Assembly (NCBI GenBank): GCA_003697085.1
Contig: RFFU01000121.1
Location: 1 to 17,299 of the forward strand
Source: Candidatus Hydrogenedentota bacterium
GTDB taxonomy: Bacteria; UBA8481; J006
Direction: 5' to 3'
DNA: 17,299 nt
The notes beneath the pieces are model-generated. The model was not told where the DNA came from and made no database searches. It was given only the letters and a program-made list of their open reading frames with translations. Position 1 is the stretch's first letter; every line of letters starts with the position of its first letter. Positions 1-8,077 of this stretch are shown piece by piece. A program made the position numbers and the translations under genes.

Positions 1-3000
1 CCCCCGCTCCGGCCGACGCTGACGCCGCCCGCGGCACCGGCGTCTCGGTCCGCTCCAACCGCGCCGTTATCAGAAGCAGATCCGTCAGCAGAATGCGTTC
101 GCGAGCCATCTCTTCCGCCCGGAGCCAATGGATCCGCGCCCGCGTGGTGTCGCCGCCCCGATGGTAGATGTCTCCGAGGATCCGCTCGGTTCCCACAACA
201 ATCTCGGCCATTCCCGAGGACTCGGCCATTCGCGCCAGACGCCGGCATATCTTTAGTGCAGGCTCACGCCGCCCCAGAACCGCCAGAATGTCGGCCTGCA
301 CGTAGAGCGAGCGGATACGCGCCTCCAAGAAGCCCGTGTACTCGGCCGCCCGCAACGCCCGCTCGATGTACAACTGCGCCGCGACCAGCCGGTTTCTCAG
401 GAATTCGGCATACGCGCGGTTCCGGAGAATGTCACTGACCAGGTTCAACTCGGTCGTCTGTTCGAGATACTCGTTCGCCTTCTCCAGGAACGGAGCCGCT
501 CGTTCCGCAAAACCCAGTGTGAGGTAGGCCGCGGCGATTCCGAGGTAGGCGTAAACCAGGCCGCGCCGGTCCCCGATCTTCTTCCGGATCATCGCGGCTC
601 GGCGGTGCAGTTTGACCGCTCCCGCCAGATCGCCCGTGAGTTTCGCGCAACCGGCTCGCCCGTCCAAGGCGTACGCCAGCCCCGCACGATCGTTCGCCTG
701 GCGGGAGGTGGAGTCCAGCTCGGAAAAACATCGCAACGCATCCTCGAACGCACAGACCTTGAGATAGGAGTTCCCAAGGCTGAAGAGACCTCGGGCTATG
801 TTCCGCGGATCGCCCGCCTTTCGCCTCTCCGCCAGCGACAGCTCGCCGTACCGGATCGCCTCCCGGTACTTCCCGAGATACCAGTACGCAACCGTGAGGC
901 TGTTGTAGCATTTCGCAAGCGTGTCCGAACGCGCGGCGTCGTCCCGACCGGGCAGCCGCTTCAGCAACCGCAGGGCGCGCAGCGAATGGTGCCGCGCCTC
1001 CTCGTGCCGACCTTCCCGCTGACGGCAGATCCCGATCGAGTCGCGCGCGCGCGCCGCACCGAGCCAGTCTCTTCTCCTGCGCGACACCCGCTCCGCCTCC
1101 GCGTAACTCCGGACCGCCTCGTCATACCGCCCGAGGCGCTTCCAGACCTCCGCCAGTTTCATCAGGATCCCGGCCCGTCCCGGCTCGCCGCCCCGCGGCA
1201 CGGCGGAAGCCCAGTACGCGGCCCGCTTGTAGTGCTCGATGGCCCGCTCGTTCGCGAAGACCCGGTCCGCCTCCTCCGCCAACGCCAGGTGATACCGCGC
1301 GGCCTTTTCGGGAATACCGGCCTTGTCGAAATGATACGCCAGGAAGAAGAGATCCGGATGGCGCCGCGCTTCCATCCGCTCGGCCAGCCATCGGTGAAGA
1401 TCCCGAGCCTGCCGCCGGGGAACACTGTCGTAAACCGCTTGTTGGGTCAGGGCGTGCCGGAAACGGAAATGGAACGACGAAAGGCGCATCAGGAACTGGT
1501 GGGTCGCCAGGTAATCCAGGATGCCGGCCAACCGTTTCAACGAAACCCGGACCGGCAGAATCTCGCGGACCCGACGGCAGTCGAAATCCATGCCGATCAC
1601 GGCGGCGGCCCGCAGAATGAGGCGGTATTCCTCCGAAAAACGATCCAGCCGCGCCATCATCACCGCGTTTATCGAGCCCGGGAGCCGGCCGAATCCACCG
1701 GTATCGCGCACGGCGGCGAGGAGTTCGGTCAAGAAGAAGGGGTTTCCTTGCGCGCGCTGGTGGATTTCGCGGCACTGGTCCTCGCTGAGCCGCCCCTTCC
1801 CCAGCATCCGCCGCGCAAGAAGAACCGTGTCTTCGTAGGAAAACGGCTCCAACGCGACATCGTGACTCGGCCGGAAAACGGTCCTTCCTTCGGGACGCGT
1901 CGTGACGATGACCTTGAGGCCGCGCTCCTTCCGGAAGAGGACGTCGAGAACCTGTCTCGAATGAGGATCCATCCAGTGAATGTCCTCCAGAAGAAAGAGC
2001 CCGTTTCGTTTTCTTGCGAGGATCTCCGTTACGACGCGCCGGCGCAGCTCGGGATCCGGCCGTCGCCTGCGCCCCTTCGCCTCGATTCCGAACAGTGCCC
2101 CCACCACCGAGCGTTCCGCTCCTCGAAGTCTGTTGATCCGCGAGCGCAGCCCGCGCGGTGAAATCTCCTCCGGCCAGTCGAGGCAGGAGGCGACGAGGCG
2201 GGAGAGCGTACTGAACGGTCGCTCAACCTCGTGCCGACGGCTCTCCACCCGGACACTCGCCCCGCCCCTTCCGGCCCAACGCGACTCCGCGTAATCCATA
2301 AGCGTCGTCTTGCCGATACCCGCCTCGCCCGCGATCCGGATCAAGAATCCCTCGCCGGAACCGAGTCGTCCATCGATCAGCCTCCGCTCCTTCCACCGGC
2401 CGACCATCGCCATCTGGACCTTCGCTCCGCTCGAACCGCGCCGATGGCCGCGTACCTCGAAAGCCGCGACCGGCTCGCGTTTCCCTTTCGCCTTGATCCG
2501 CCGGGAGGTCGTGTCGAAGAGCGGACGAGCCGCGTTGATCGTCTCCGCACCCGCCAGAATCCGCCCCCAGCGTGCCGCGGCCATACACCGCGCCGCGGTG
2601 TTCACCGCGTCTCCCATTATGGTGTACTCCCGCCGGGTCGCCGCACCCACCATCCCGCAGAAGACGTCCCCCGTTTGGATTCCGATCCTGGACCTGAGCC
2701 GGAGCCGCACTTCTTTACCCGCATCCAGGAGCGCAAGGGCGGCGTTGAGCGCACCTTCCTCGTCGCGTTCCCTCCCCACCGGCGCGCCGAAGAACCCCAG
2801 AATCTTCAGGCCCTTGTCGCAGAGATCGACGCGCGAGAAGACACCACCGTACGTCCGGAGAATCCGGTTGACGCGGCGGAGATACCGTGTCATCGAATCG
2901 CGATAGCGCGTCGATGACCGGCCCGCCGCGGCGTCGTCCGCGGAGTCTTCCCAGCCCGCGACGTTCAGAAAGAGTGCCGTGACCCGCCTCCGTTCGAAAA

Positions 3001-3760
3001 GCCACGCACTCCCTTCCCGCAGGTACGCGAGGCGTTCGGCCACGGTGGGCGGAAGGAATCTGCTGTTCAGGCGTTTCAAAGCGGCGCGTTTCGAAGCCGG
3101 GATCGGCGGATACCATTCCGAACGTTCCGATCCGGTCAGGCGGCATCTCCGGAGCGAGAGCCGAACGAACCCTTTTCGTACCCCGCTTAATGCGAGCGCC
3201 TTGGCGAAGGCGGGGGTGGCCAGCAGTTCCCCGCTCGAGGCTGCGGCTTCGCAGCGCGCAAGACACTCCAGGTCCCTCCCCGCGATAACGTATTCAAGTT
3301 GACCAACCCCCAGATCCGCAATGAATCCAACGATGCTTCCCGAGTGAAGCGCCACCTTGAGGCGCAGCTTCACGCGGCTCCCCTCCACCCCCAGCGGCGG
3401 CAGGGCGCGTGTGGATTCGATCAGCCGCCGGCCGCAAACGGCTGCCCGTTCCGCGGCGGCGCGCGGCTCCGAAGGAAAATAAACGAGAAGCGCATCACCG
3501 CCGAATTTCAGCACGCTCCCTCCGTGCTCGCCGATGATCGCAAGGTACCGTGAGAAGCAACGTGAAACCGCGTCGGTCAGTATCTCAGCCCCCTCGTCCC
3601 CGGTCACCGCCAGCCGCTCGGAAAGTTCCGTGAATCCCGATATATCGGCATAGAGGAAGGCTCCCTCCAGCGCCTCGAAGCCGTCCTGGTTCCCCCGCAG
3701 GACGGCGGCGACAACGTGCGGCGGCAGGAAAGGAAAAGCGGAAGTCGAAACCGCAGTCAT
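1..3760 (-). CDS. sAC-like tandem adenylate cyclase / P-loop ATPase / TPR protein, C-terminus cut by window edge
   Basis: At least 1253 residues are visible, and the frame is still open at base 1. Cyclase domain 1 (about residues 32-200) has both metal Asp motifs, YADISGFT (D39) and LKFGGDALLVYF (D89, with K85). Its usual transition-state Asn is replaced (GRDLECLAR, R169 kept). Cyclase domain 2 (about 255-435) lacks the metal Asp residues but keeps DKGLKILGFFG (K316) and EYTIMGDAVNTAAR (T380, N387, R391). A P-loop ATPase follows, with Walker A GEAGIGKTT (478-486), Walker B FLLEDIHWMD (about 589-598) and the FRHALTQQAVYD segment typical of this family. From about 830 the chain is TPR-like repeats. 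The predicted role is soluble, cytosolic conversion of ATP to cAMP, regulated through the ATPase/TPR part. ATG 3760 is chosen because an in-frame TAA lies 22 codons upstream with no good start between. The ribosome site is weak. The AsmA gene is 135 nt upstream on the same strand, so the two may be cotranscribed. Confidence 0.93.
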   Translation of the reverse strand, partial: MTAVSTSAFPFLPPHVVAAVLRGNQDGFEALEGAFLYADISGFTELSERLAVTGDEGAEILTDAVSRCFSRYLAIIGEHGGSVLKFGGDALLVYFPSEPRAAAERAAVCGRRLIESTRALPPLGVEGSRVKLRLKVALHSGSIVGFIADLGVGQLEYVIAGRDLECLARCEAAASSGELLATPAFAKALALSGVRKGFVRLSLRRCRLTGSERSEWYPPIPASKRAALKRLNSRFLPPTVAERLAYLREGSAWLFERRRVTALFLNVAGWEDSADDAAAGRSSTRYRDSMTRYLRRVNRILRTYGGVFSRVDLCDKGLKILGFFGAPVGRERDEEGALNAALALLDAGKEVRLRLRSRIGIQTGDVFCGMVGAATRREYTIMGDAVNTAARCMAAARWGRILAGAETINAARPLFDTTSRRIKAKGKREPVAAFEVRGHRRGSSGAKVQMAMVGRWKERRLIDGRLGSGEGFLIRIAGEAGIGKTTLMDYAESRWAGRGGASVRVESRRHEVERPFSTLSRLVASCLDWPEEISPRGLRSRINRLRGAERSVVGALFGIEAKGRRRRPDPELRRRVVTEILARKRNGLFLLEDIHWMDPHSRQVLDVLFRKERGLKVIVTTRPEGRTVFRPSHDVALEPFSYEDTVLLARRMLGKGRLSEDQCREIHQRAQGNPFFLTELLAAVRDTGGFGRLPGSINAVMMARLDRFSEEYRLILRAAAVIGMDFDCRRVREILPVRVSLKRLAGILDYLATHQFLMRLSSFHFRFRHALTQQAVYDSVPRRQARDLHRWLAERMEARRHPDLFFLAYHFDKAGIPEKAARYHLALAEEADRVFANERAIEHYKRAAYWASAVPRGGEPGRAGILMKLAEVWKRLGRYDEAVRSYAEAERVSRRRRDWLGAARARDSIGICRQREGRHEEARHHSLRALRLLKRLPGRDDAARSDTLAKCYNSLTVAYWYLGKYREAIRYGELSLAERRKAGDPRNIARGLFSLGNSYLKVCAFEDALRCFSELDSTSRQANDRAGLAYALDGRAGCAKLTGDLAGAVKLHRRAAMIRKKIGDRRGLVYAYLGIAAAYLTLGFAERAAPFLEKANEYLEQTTELNLVSDILRNRAYAEFLRNRLVAAQLYIERALRAAEYTGFLEARIRSLYVQADILAVLGRREPALKICRRLARMAESSGMAEIVVGTERILGDIYHRGGDTTRARIHWLRAEEMARERILLTDLLLITARLERTETPVPRAASASAGAG

Positions 3761-3895
3761 CTTCGTTTTTCTTGGGAAACCGCCGCCTTTCGGAGTTCCG
3801 CGTGCGCCTGCCGGAGTTTATCCAACGGCATCGCGACCGCGATGGTGATAACTCGGATCGGCAATAATCTCTTGCACCCCAACGCATCCTCCGCG

Positions 3896-5347
3896 CTAAA
3901 AGAGTCCCTTGAGTTTCTCCAGCCCTTGGCCGACGCCGCCTTTCACTCCTTCCAGAGCCTTTCCCGGAGCTGACTTCAAGGCGTCGCCCGAGGGGAGAAC
4001 ACCCCGGAAGATATTCTTGAAAAGATTCTTGAACGCGCGGGAAAAATCCACTTTCGGATCCGTAATCGGTCCGCGCAGACCGATTTCAATCGTCAGCCCG
4101 CCATCGTCGTCCCGCGGTATCATCGAAAGTCTCTTGGAACGAATCTGGTTTGCCATCTCCGGGGAGAGTTTGATCGAGACGATATAATCCATCGTTTCCT
4201 TGACGAGATTCACCTTGCCGTCAGCCTTGGCAAGCAACCCTACGGCGACGAGCGTGGCGTCCGGCGTGATCAGCACTCCCTTCTCGATCGTGTAGGTGCC
4301 TTTGAGCGCCGAATATTGAAGGCTGCGGAGTGTTTCGAGGCCGAGGAGGTCGGCGGCCTTTTCGAGCGCGGGAATATGGCTCAGCTTGCCCGGAGCAACT
4401 TCATATTCTCCTTTCCCGTTCAAACTCTTCAACCCGGCCGACGTTCCACGCACGGTTCCGTTATGCGTGAGCGCGCCGAGCATCGTGCCTTTGAAGCCAA
4501 GCCGCTGGGCAATCAGAATATTCGGATCGAGACCCCGCACGGCTGTCGCGATTCGGTATTCGGTGAGTTTCTTCGTCAGATCGACCTCGGCCGAACCGGA
4601 CACGGTTCCCTTATACGCCCGTAGGGTCAGGTTCGGCAGTTTGAAATGACCGTCCGCGAGTTCGAATTCCCCGGACAGTGGTCCGGCGTGAAACCCCGCG
4701 TAGGCCATCTTCGCGATTCCAAGCGTTCCCTTCATACTCAGGTTCGCCAGCGCCCCGCCTTTCGATTCATCGAGCGTCTTCAGCAGGACTTCGGATGCGT
4801 TCAGATCAATACCTTCCAGTCTCCCCGTTTTCTTCGCTCCCCCGAGGTGATCAACGAAGGTGACATCCGCGTTCGTGGTTCCGATCCTGGATATCCTTAG
4901 CGAGAGTTCCTTCACGAAGGACGGCAGTTCCACCGGTTTCTCCTCGGGCTTCTTCTCCGCAAGCGCCAAGAGATCGTCGAAGTTGAACTCGCCTTTGCGG
5001 TTCCGCTCGATAAGGAAGGACGTTCTGAGCAATTCCACGCGGTTCACCTCGAGGCGCTTCGAAAGGAGCGGCAGGAGTTCGTATTTCAGCACGAGTCCTT
5101 CTGAACGCACAAAGGGCGTATCCGAGAATCCTTCGCGGTTCGCCATCTCGATCCCTTCGATCCGGATGCCCTCAATCAGCCGCAACGAAATTCCCCGGAG
5201 TGTGACTTCTCGTCCGGTGAGGTCGGTAAGCCCTGTCTCGATTCCGCCTTTCCATTCGGACAGGTCGAATCGTATGAAGAGAAGGCCCACGATAAGCGCC
5301 GCCAGAACAACCGCGGCAAACCCGACCCATTTCACAAACCTTTTCAC
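3896..5347 (-). CDS. AsmA family envelope protein
   Basis: The protein has 483 residues from GTG 5347. It opens with a short basic stretch (VKRFVKW) and one membrane helix (about residues 8-27). Next comes the motif common in AsmA-like proteins, an amphipathic segment leading into TGREVTLRGISLRLIEGIRI. The rest is beta-rich. The C-terminal part (SALKGTYTIEKGVLITPD, then a GLRGPITDPKVDF segment) is typical of the AsmA C-terminal region. Family members are anchored in the inner membrane, span the periplasm as a groove and take part in lipid movement to, or assembly of, the outer membrane. The start is uncertain: the frame stays open to ATG 5566, and GTG 5407 is another candidate. GTG 5347 gives the standard family N-terminus, but no start has a well-placed Shine-Dalgarno. 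The large cyclase gene follows on the same strand. No partner transport genes are visible. Confidence 0.85.
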   Translation of the reverse strand: MKRFVKWVGFAAVVLAALIVGLLFIRFDLSEWKGGIETGLTDLTGREVTLRGISLRLIEGIRIEGIEMANREGFSDTPFVRSEGLVLKYELLPLLSKRLEVNRVELLRTSFLIERNRKGEFNFDDLLALAEKKPEEKPVELPSFVKELSLRISRIGTTNADVTFVDHLGGAKKTGRLEGIDLNASEVLLKTLDESKGGALANLSMKGTLGIAKMAYAGFHAGPLSGEFELADGHFKLPNLTLRAYKGTVSGSAEVDLTKKLTEYRIATAVRGLDPNILIAQRLGFKGTMLGALTHNGTVRGTSAGLKSLNGKGEYEVAPGKLSHIPALEKAADLLGLETLRSLQYSALKGTYTIEKGVLITPDATLVAVGLLAKADGKVNLVKETMDYIVSIKLSPEMANQIRSKRLSMIPRDDDGGLTIEIGLRGPITDPKVDFSRAFKNLFKNIFRGVLPSGDALKSAPGKALEGVKGGVGQGLEKLKGLF

Positions 5348-5604
5348 ACCGGTATTGGACCACTTCCTCCCCGCGGTTTCAACGAAATCTCCGAGGAAAT
5401 TTCTCACCCGGGAAAAGTGTCGGCCTCTCGTTTTTTCTTCCGATTTCCGCCTCTTTCCCGTATCCTTTGCTCCGTCACATCGGTGTATTGGAGGAGACGG
5501 TTTCCGCCGGAGGCATCCACTCCGCTCCAGAGACCCGGCGAGCGGGAGGGGCGTTTCCTGGGACATCGATAAAAGGTTCTATTTTCTCGCGAGGTGACGG
5601 TAAA
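5348..5604. other. divergent intergenic region between AsmA gene and lipoprotein gene
   Basis: This 257-nt spacer separates the minus-strand AsmA gene from the plus-strand lipoprotein gene and should hold promoters for both directions. I found no convincing -35/-10 pair on either strand. The one clear signal is GAGGTGA (5591-5597), a good ribosome binding site placed for ATG 5605. If the AsmA gene starts at GTG 5407 or ATG 5566, the spacer shrinks accordingly. Frames remain open through it on both strands, but codon context and similarity give no support for a gene. Confidence 0.5.
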
Positions 5605-6780
5605 ATGAAACAAGCGTGTCGAGGTCTATTGGGAATTCTGGCCGTGGTCCTTCTCGCCGGCTGCTTCAGTTACAGCGAGCGATTGGAGATCGAGCCGGAC
5701 GGTTCGGGAAGACTCGAGATGCATTTTACCCTGCCGGAATACCTCTTCCACCTCGACAAGGTGAATCTGGGGGCGCAGATGGCGGAAACGGAGAATCCTG
5801 CTTCCAAGATTTCCCTCGAAGCCTTCCTCGACGAGATCGATTCCGGCAACGCCCGTGTCTTTCTCTACAACGAAGAAAACAGCAACGGAGGGCGGACGAT
5901 CAGCCTCGGTCTCGAAATTCGCGACGTCACCCGGCCCGTCGGAACCGTCGTCGGAAGCCAACGGGTTGTCGCTTTTCGAAACGGACCGGAAGGCATCGAG
6001 TATGTCTCCTACATTCGGAAGCCGCAATCCGTGGGAAATGACGAACCGACCTCTGAAGAGGAAGAAGAAGACAATCCTCTTTCGGGGAATCCTATCGGTG
6101 GAAATCCGATGCAGAAGCAGTTTCTCACTGTCTTTTTCGCCGGCCAGACCTTCGACTACACCGTGGCTCTCCCGAAAAACATCCTCTCGTCCAACGCCGA
6201 GCGGGTCAGCGGCTCCGAAGCCACCTGGTCCTTTCCTCTCTCGGAGATGGCGCAGCGAAAGAACGGAATCCTTCTATTTGCCGCGGACCATCCGAAAGAC
6301 TGGTCCCCCTTGATCGACGCCATCGCGAACGCGGAAGCAAAGGGAGAAAGCATAACGCAATCGCTTATTCTCCAGTCTCTGGAGAAAGAAACCGAAGGTG
6401 AGACGGAAGCGTTCTCATCCCAGGAGCCGAACGAAAATTCCGAGAGGAAGCAGGAACTGAGCGCGGTCCCGGAGGAAGGCGGTGCGACGGCAGGCGGCTT
6501 CGCCGAAGACGAACTCTTTCGGACCTTTCCGGAGCCGGTGCAGTTGCGGCTTCACGGCATTCTCGATGCTCTCGATGCATACGCGGCGGACCACGGAGGA
6601 GAATTTCCCTGGTCCGCCCGGGAAACCCCACCGGAAATGTGGCTCTCGCCGATTTATCTTCCGCCGGCGATGGAACTCTTCCCCGAGGGTTGGCGAATCA
6701 CGTATCGCGGAAATCGAAAGGACTTCACGCTTTCGGTTTACGATGACGAGGGAAATGTTCATTCGTTCGAGGGTCCTTGA
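5605..6780 (+). CDS. lipoprotein with LppM-like N-terminal part and pseudopilin-like C-terminal segment
   Basis: The protein has 391 residues. ATG 5605 is fixed by GAGGTGA a few bases upstream, although the frame is open from 5467. The signal peptide ends in a lipobox, VVLLAGC, with C20 as the lipidated residue. The segment after it (SERLEIEPDGSGRLEMHFTL) has the look of LppM-type lipoproteins, where a conserved 'pDGsG' turn starts a beta-rich domain; this match is from memory and moderate. An acidic Glu-rich linker (about 151-157) and a second low-complexity Glu/Ser/Asn stretch (about 258-300) separate the parts. The last 80 residues (HGILDALDAYAADHGGEFPWS through WRITYRGNRKDFTLSVYDDEG) resemble the soluble part of type II secretion pseudopilins without the N-terminal helix. 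It is likely anchored in the envelope and its function is unknown. It appears to be monocistronic or the first gene before the 6925 run. Confidence 0.85.
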   Translation: MKQACRGLLGILAVVLLAGCFSYSERLEIEPDGSGRLEMHFTLPEYLFHLDKVNLGAQMAETENPASKISLEAFLDEIDSGNARVFLYNEENSNGGRTISLGLEIRDVTRPVGTVVGSQRVVAFRNGPEGIEYVSYIRKPQSVGNDEPTSEEEEEDNPLSGNPIGGNPMQKQFLTVFFAGQTFDYTVALPKNILSSNAERVSGSEATWSFPLSEMAQRKNGILLFAADHPKDWSPLIDAIANAEAKGESITQSLILQSLEKETEGETEAFSSQEPNENSERKQELSAVPEEGGATAGGFAEDELFRTFPEPVQLRLHGILDALDAYAADHGGEFPWSARETPPEMWLSPIYLPPAMELFPEGWRITYRGNRKDFTLSVYDDEGNVHSFEGP

Positions 6781-6892
6781 ACCTTCAGCGTAATTTCCTT
6801 TTCGCCATTTTCTTGTTCCCTCAAATGGTAAGAATGAACTCGCTCCCCGCGCAAAAAAGTATTCCGGCTTTGAACTTTAGCGGGATACAGTA

Positions 6893-6917
6893 CCTCCTGA
6901 AAAAATTTTTGAGGAGG
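6893..6917 (+). promoter_or_regulatory. hairpin sequestering the Shine-Dalgarno of the gene at 6925
   Basis: CCTCCT (6893-6898) is a perfect complement of AGGAGG (6912-6917), which is the Shine-Dalgarno 7 nt before ATG 6925. Between them lies an A-run followed by a T-run that can pair internally (about 4-5 A-U pairs) below a G-G mismatch, so the whole element folds as one hairpin. In the mRNA the ribosome site would be masked in the stem. This resembles a translational switch such as a thermometer or a protein- or antisense-controlled site. The pairing is seen directly; regulation is inferred. Confidence 0.55.
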
Positions 6918-6924
6918 AAGGGAT

Positions 6925-7383
6925 ATGAAACGGTTTTTTATCCGGACTGGTGTTGTAGTTTTGCTCCTGGGCACAATGTCGGTTGAAGTCACACCGATCC
7001 TTGCCGCCACGAAAAAGGCCTCGGGGCCGGAGAAAGCCCTCTTGTCTTATTTTGACTCTCTCAAAAACGGACGATTCGACCGCGCGTTGAATCTTTTGGA
7101 GGACCATGACGGCTCCGAATTCTTCACCAACTCACTCCGCCTTATCCGCAACAGCAAAAATCTCAAGGACGCCAAGGCATGGTCGGAGGCAATCGCGGCC
7201 CGCCCGAAACTTCACTCCCGCCTTCCCTTCTATCGGCAAAAGGACTTCCCCATTACCGTGACGAATCAACTCATCGTCGGAAGGCATGCTCGTGTCTGGT
7301 TTACGTACGGATCCGGATCCGATCGCTCGAAGGCTTACCAAGATTTTGTCAGGATCGACGGACGATGGTTGCTTACCTCTTGA
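6925..7383 (+). CDS. small exported protein with NTF2-like fold (predicted)
   Basis: The protein has 152 residues. It starts MKRFFIRTG, followed by a hydrophobic core and a likely signal-peptidase I site near residues 25-28 (PILAA). There is no lipobox Cys. The mature part begins with a helix containing LLSYFDSLKNGRFDRALNLL, which is typical of NTF2/SnoaL/DUF4878-like proteins (helix, then a curved sheet). It ends with FVRIDGRWLLTS, matching the usual final strand 'f.kidGrWki'. It is probably periplasmic and its ligand is unknown. ATG 6925 has a perfect AGGAGG 7 nt upstream, inside a hairpin. The GT2 gene begins 22 nt downstream, so this gene probably opens the glycosylation operon. The call rests on pattern only, without detectable catalytic residues. 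Confidence 0.8.
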   Translation: MKRFFIRTGVVVLLLGTMSVEVTPILAATKKASGPEKALLSYFDSLKNGRFDRALNLLEDHDGSEFFTNSLRLIRNSKNLKDAKAWSEAIAARPKLHSRLPFYRQKDFPITVTNQLIVGRHARVWFTYGSGSDRSKAYQDFVRIDGRWLLTS

Positions 7384-7405
7384 TCTTCCGCGGCCGAATT
7401 GCGCG

Positions 7406-8077
7406 GTGAAGATCACGGTTGCGATTCCCACGCTCAACGAAGCCGCGACGATCGGTGACGTTGTCGACGAAGTGAAACCCTATGCGGACGAAATCCTCGT
7501 CATCGACGGCGGTTCGAAGGATGGAACACCGGATATCGCACGCCGGAAAGGAGCGCGGGTTGTCTTCGACGGCGGCGGAGGAAAAGGGCGCGCCATTGTC
7601 ACGGCGGCCCGTGAGGCCTCCGGAGATATCACCGTCTTTTTCGACGCCGACGGCTCGCACGATGCCAAGGACATTCCCGCATTGGTCGCGCCCATCCAAG
7701 AGGGCCGCGCGGAGCACGTCACCGCCTCCCGCCTCCTCGGCGGCTCGTCGGAACTTCACGGTGGTTTCGACGAATTTCTCCGCCTCTCCGGCGCCGCGTT
7801 TATCACCGCGTGCATCAACCGCCGCTTCGGCATCCGTCTCTCCGACAGCCAAAACGGTTTTCGGGCGTTACGGACCGATTTCCTCCGCTCTCTCACGCTC
7901 GTCTCCCGTCACACCACGATCGAGCAGGAAATGATCGCCAAAACGCTCAAGGCAGGGGGGCGCATCGTCGAAATTCCCTCGCACGAACACCCGCGCCGGG
8001 CGGGCAAGAGTCACGTCAATCCGGTCCGGCACGCTCCGGCCTATCTCTGGAGCCTTCTTCGGGACGTGCTTTTGTGA
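7406..8077 (+). CDS. GT2 glycosyltransferase, dolichol-/polyprenyl-phosphate-sugar synthase-like
   Basis: The protein has 223 residues from GTG 7406. The start is set by the family N-terminus KITVAIPTLNEAATIGDVV. The frame opens further upstream, but that part overlaps the preceding gene. GT-A motifs are present: VIDGGSKDGT (nucleotide binding, D34) and the metal-binding FFDADGSHD (D80, D82). Downstream SDSQNGFRALR and IEIP-like EIPSHEHPRRAGKSHVNP match the DPM1-like branch. The length suits the cytosolic type without C-terminal membrane helices. The likely reaction transfers a sugar from a nucleotide-sugar to polyprenyl phosphate on the cytoplasmic face. No Shine-Dalgarno is evident, so translation may depend on coupling to the gene ending 22 nt upstream. 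Its TGA overlaps the GTG of the carbamoyltransferase (GTGA). The sugar cannot be read from the sequence. Confidence 0.88.
   Translation: MKITVAIPTLNEAATIGDVVDEVKPYADEILVIDGGSKDGTPDIARRKGARVVFDGGGGKGRAIVTAAREASGDITVFFDADGSHDAKDIPALVAPIQEGRAEHVTASRLLGGSSELHGGFDEFLRLSGAAFITACINRRFGIRLSDSQNGFRALRTDFLRSLTLVSRHTTIEQEMIAKTLKAGGRIVEIPSHEHPRRAGKSHVNPVRHAPAYLWSLLRDVLL

Noticed and set aside
605-2161. Long plus-strand open frame (518 codons)
   Set aside because: It lies entirely opposite the minus-strand cyclase/ATPase/TPR gene. Its product is rich in Arg/Pro with no recognisable motifs, while the opposite strand has clear domains. It is a high-GC shadow frame.
5404-5613. Minus-strand frame of 69 codons ending at the GTG 5407 AsmA start candidate
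   Set aside because: Its start lies inside the lipoprotein gene, the product is Arg-rich without motifs and there is no ribosome site. The GTGA overlap alone does not support a gene.
6870-6900. ECF/sigma-E-like promoter (GAACTT, then CCTGA) before 6925
   Set aside because: The spacing is longer than the usual 15-17 nt, and a start there would place transcription inside the hairpin. Kept only as a remark.
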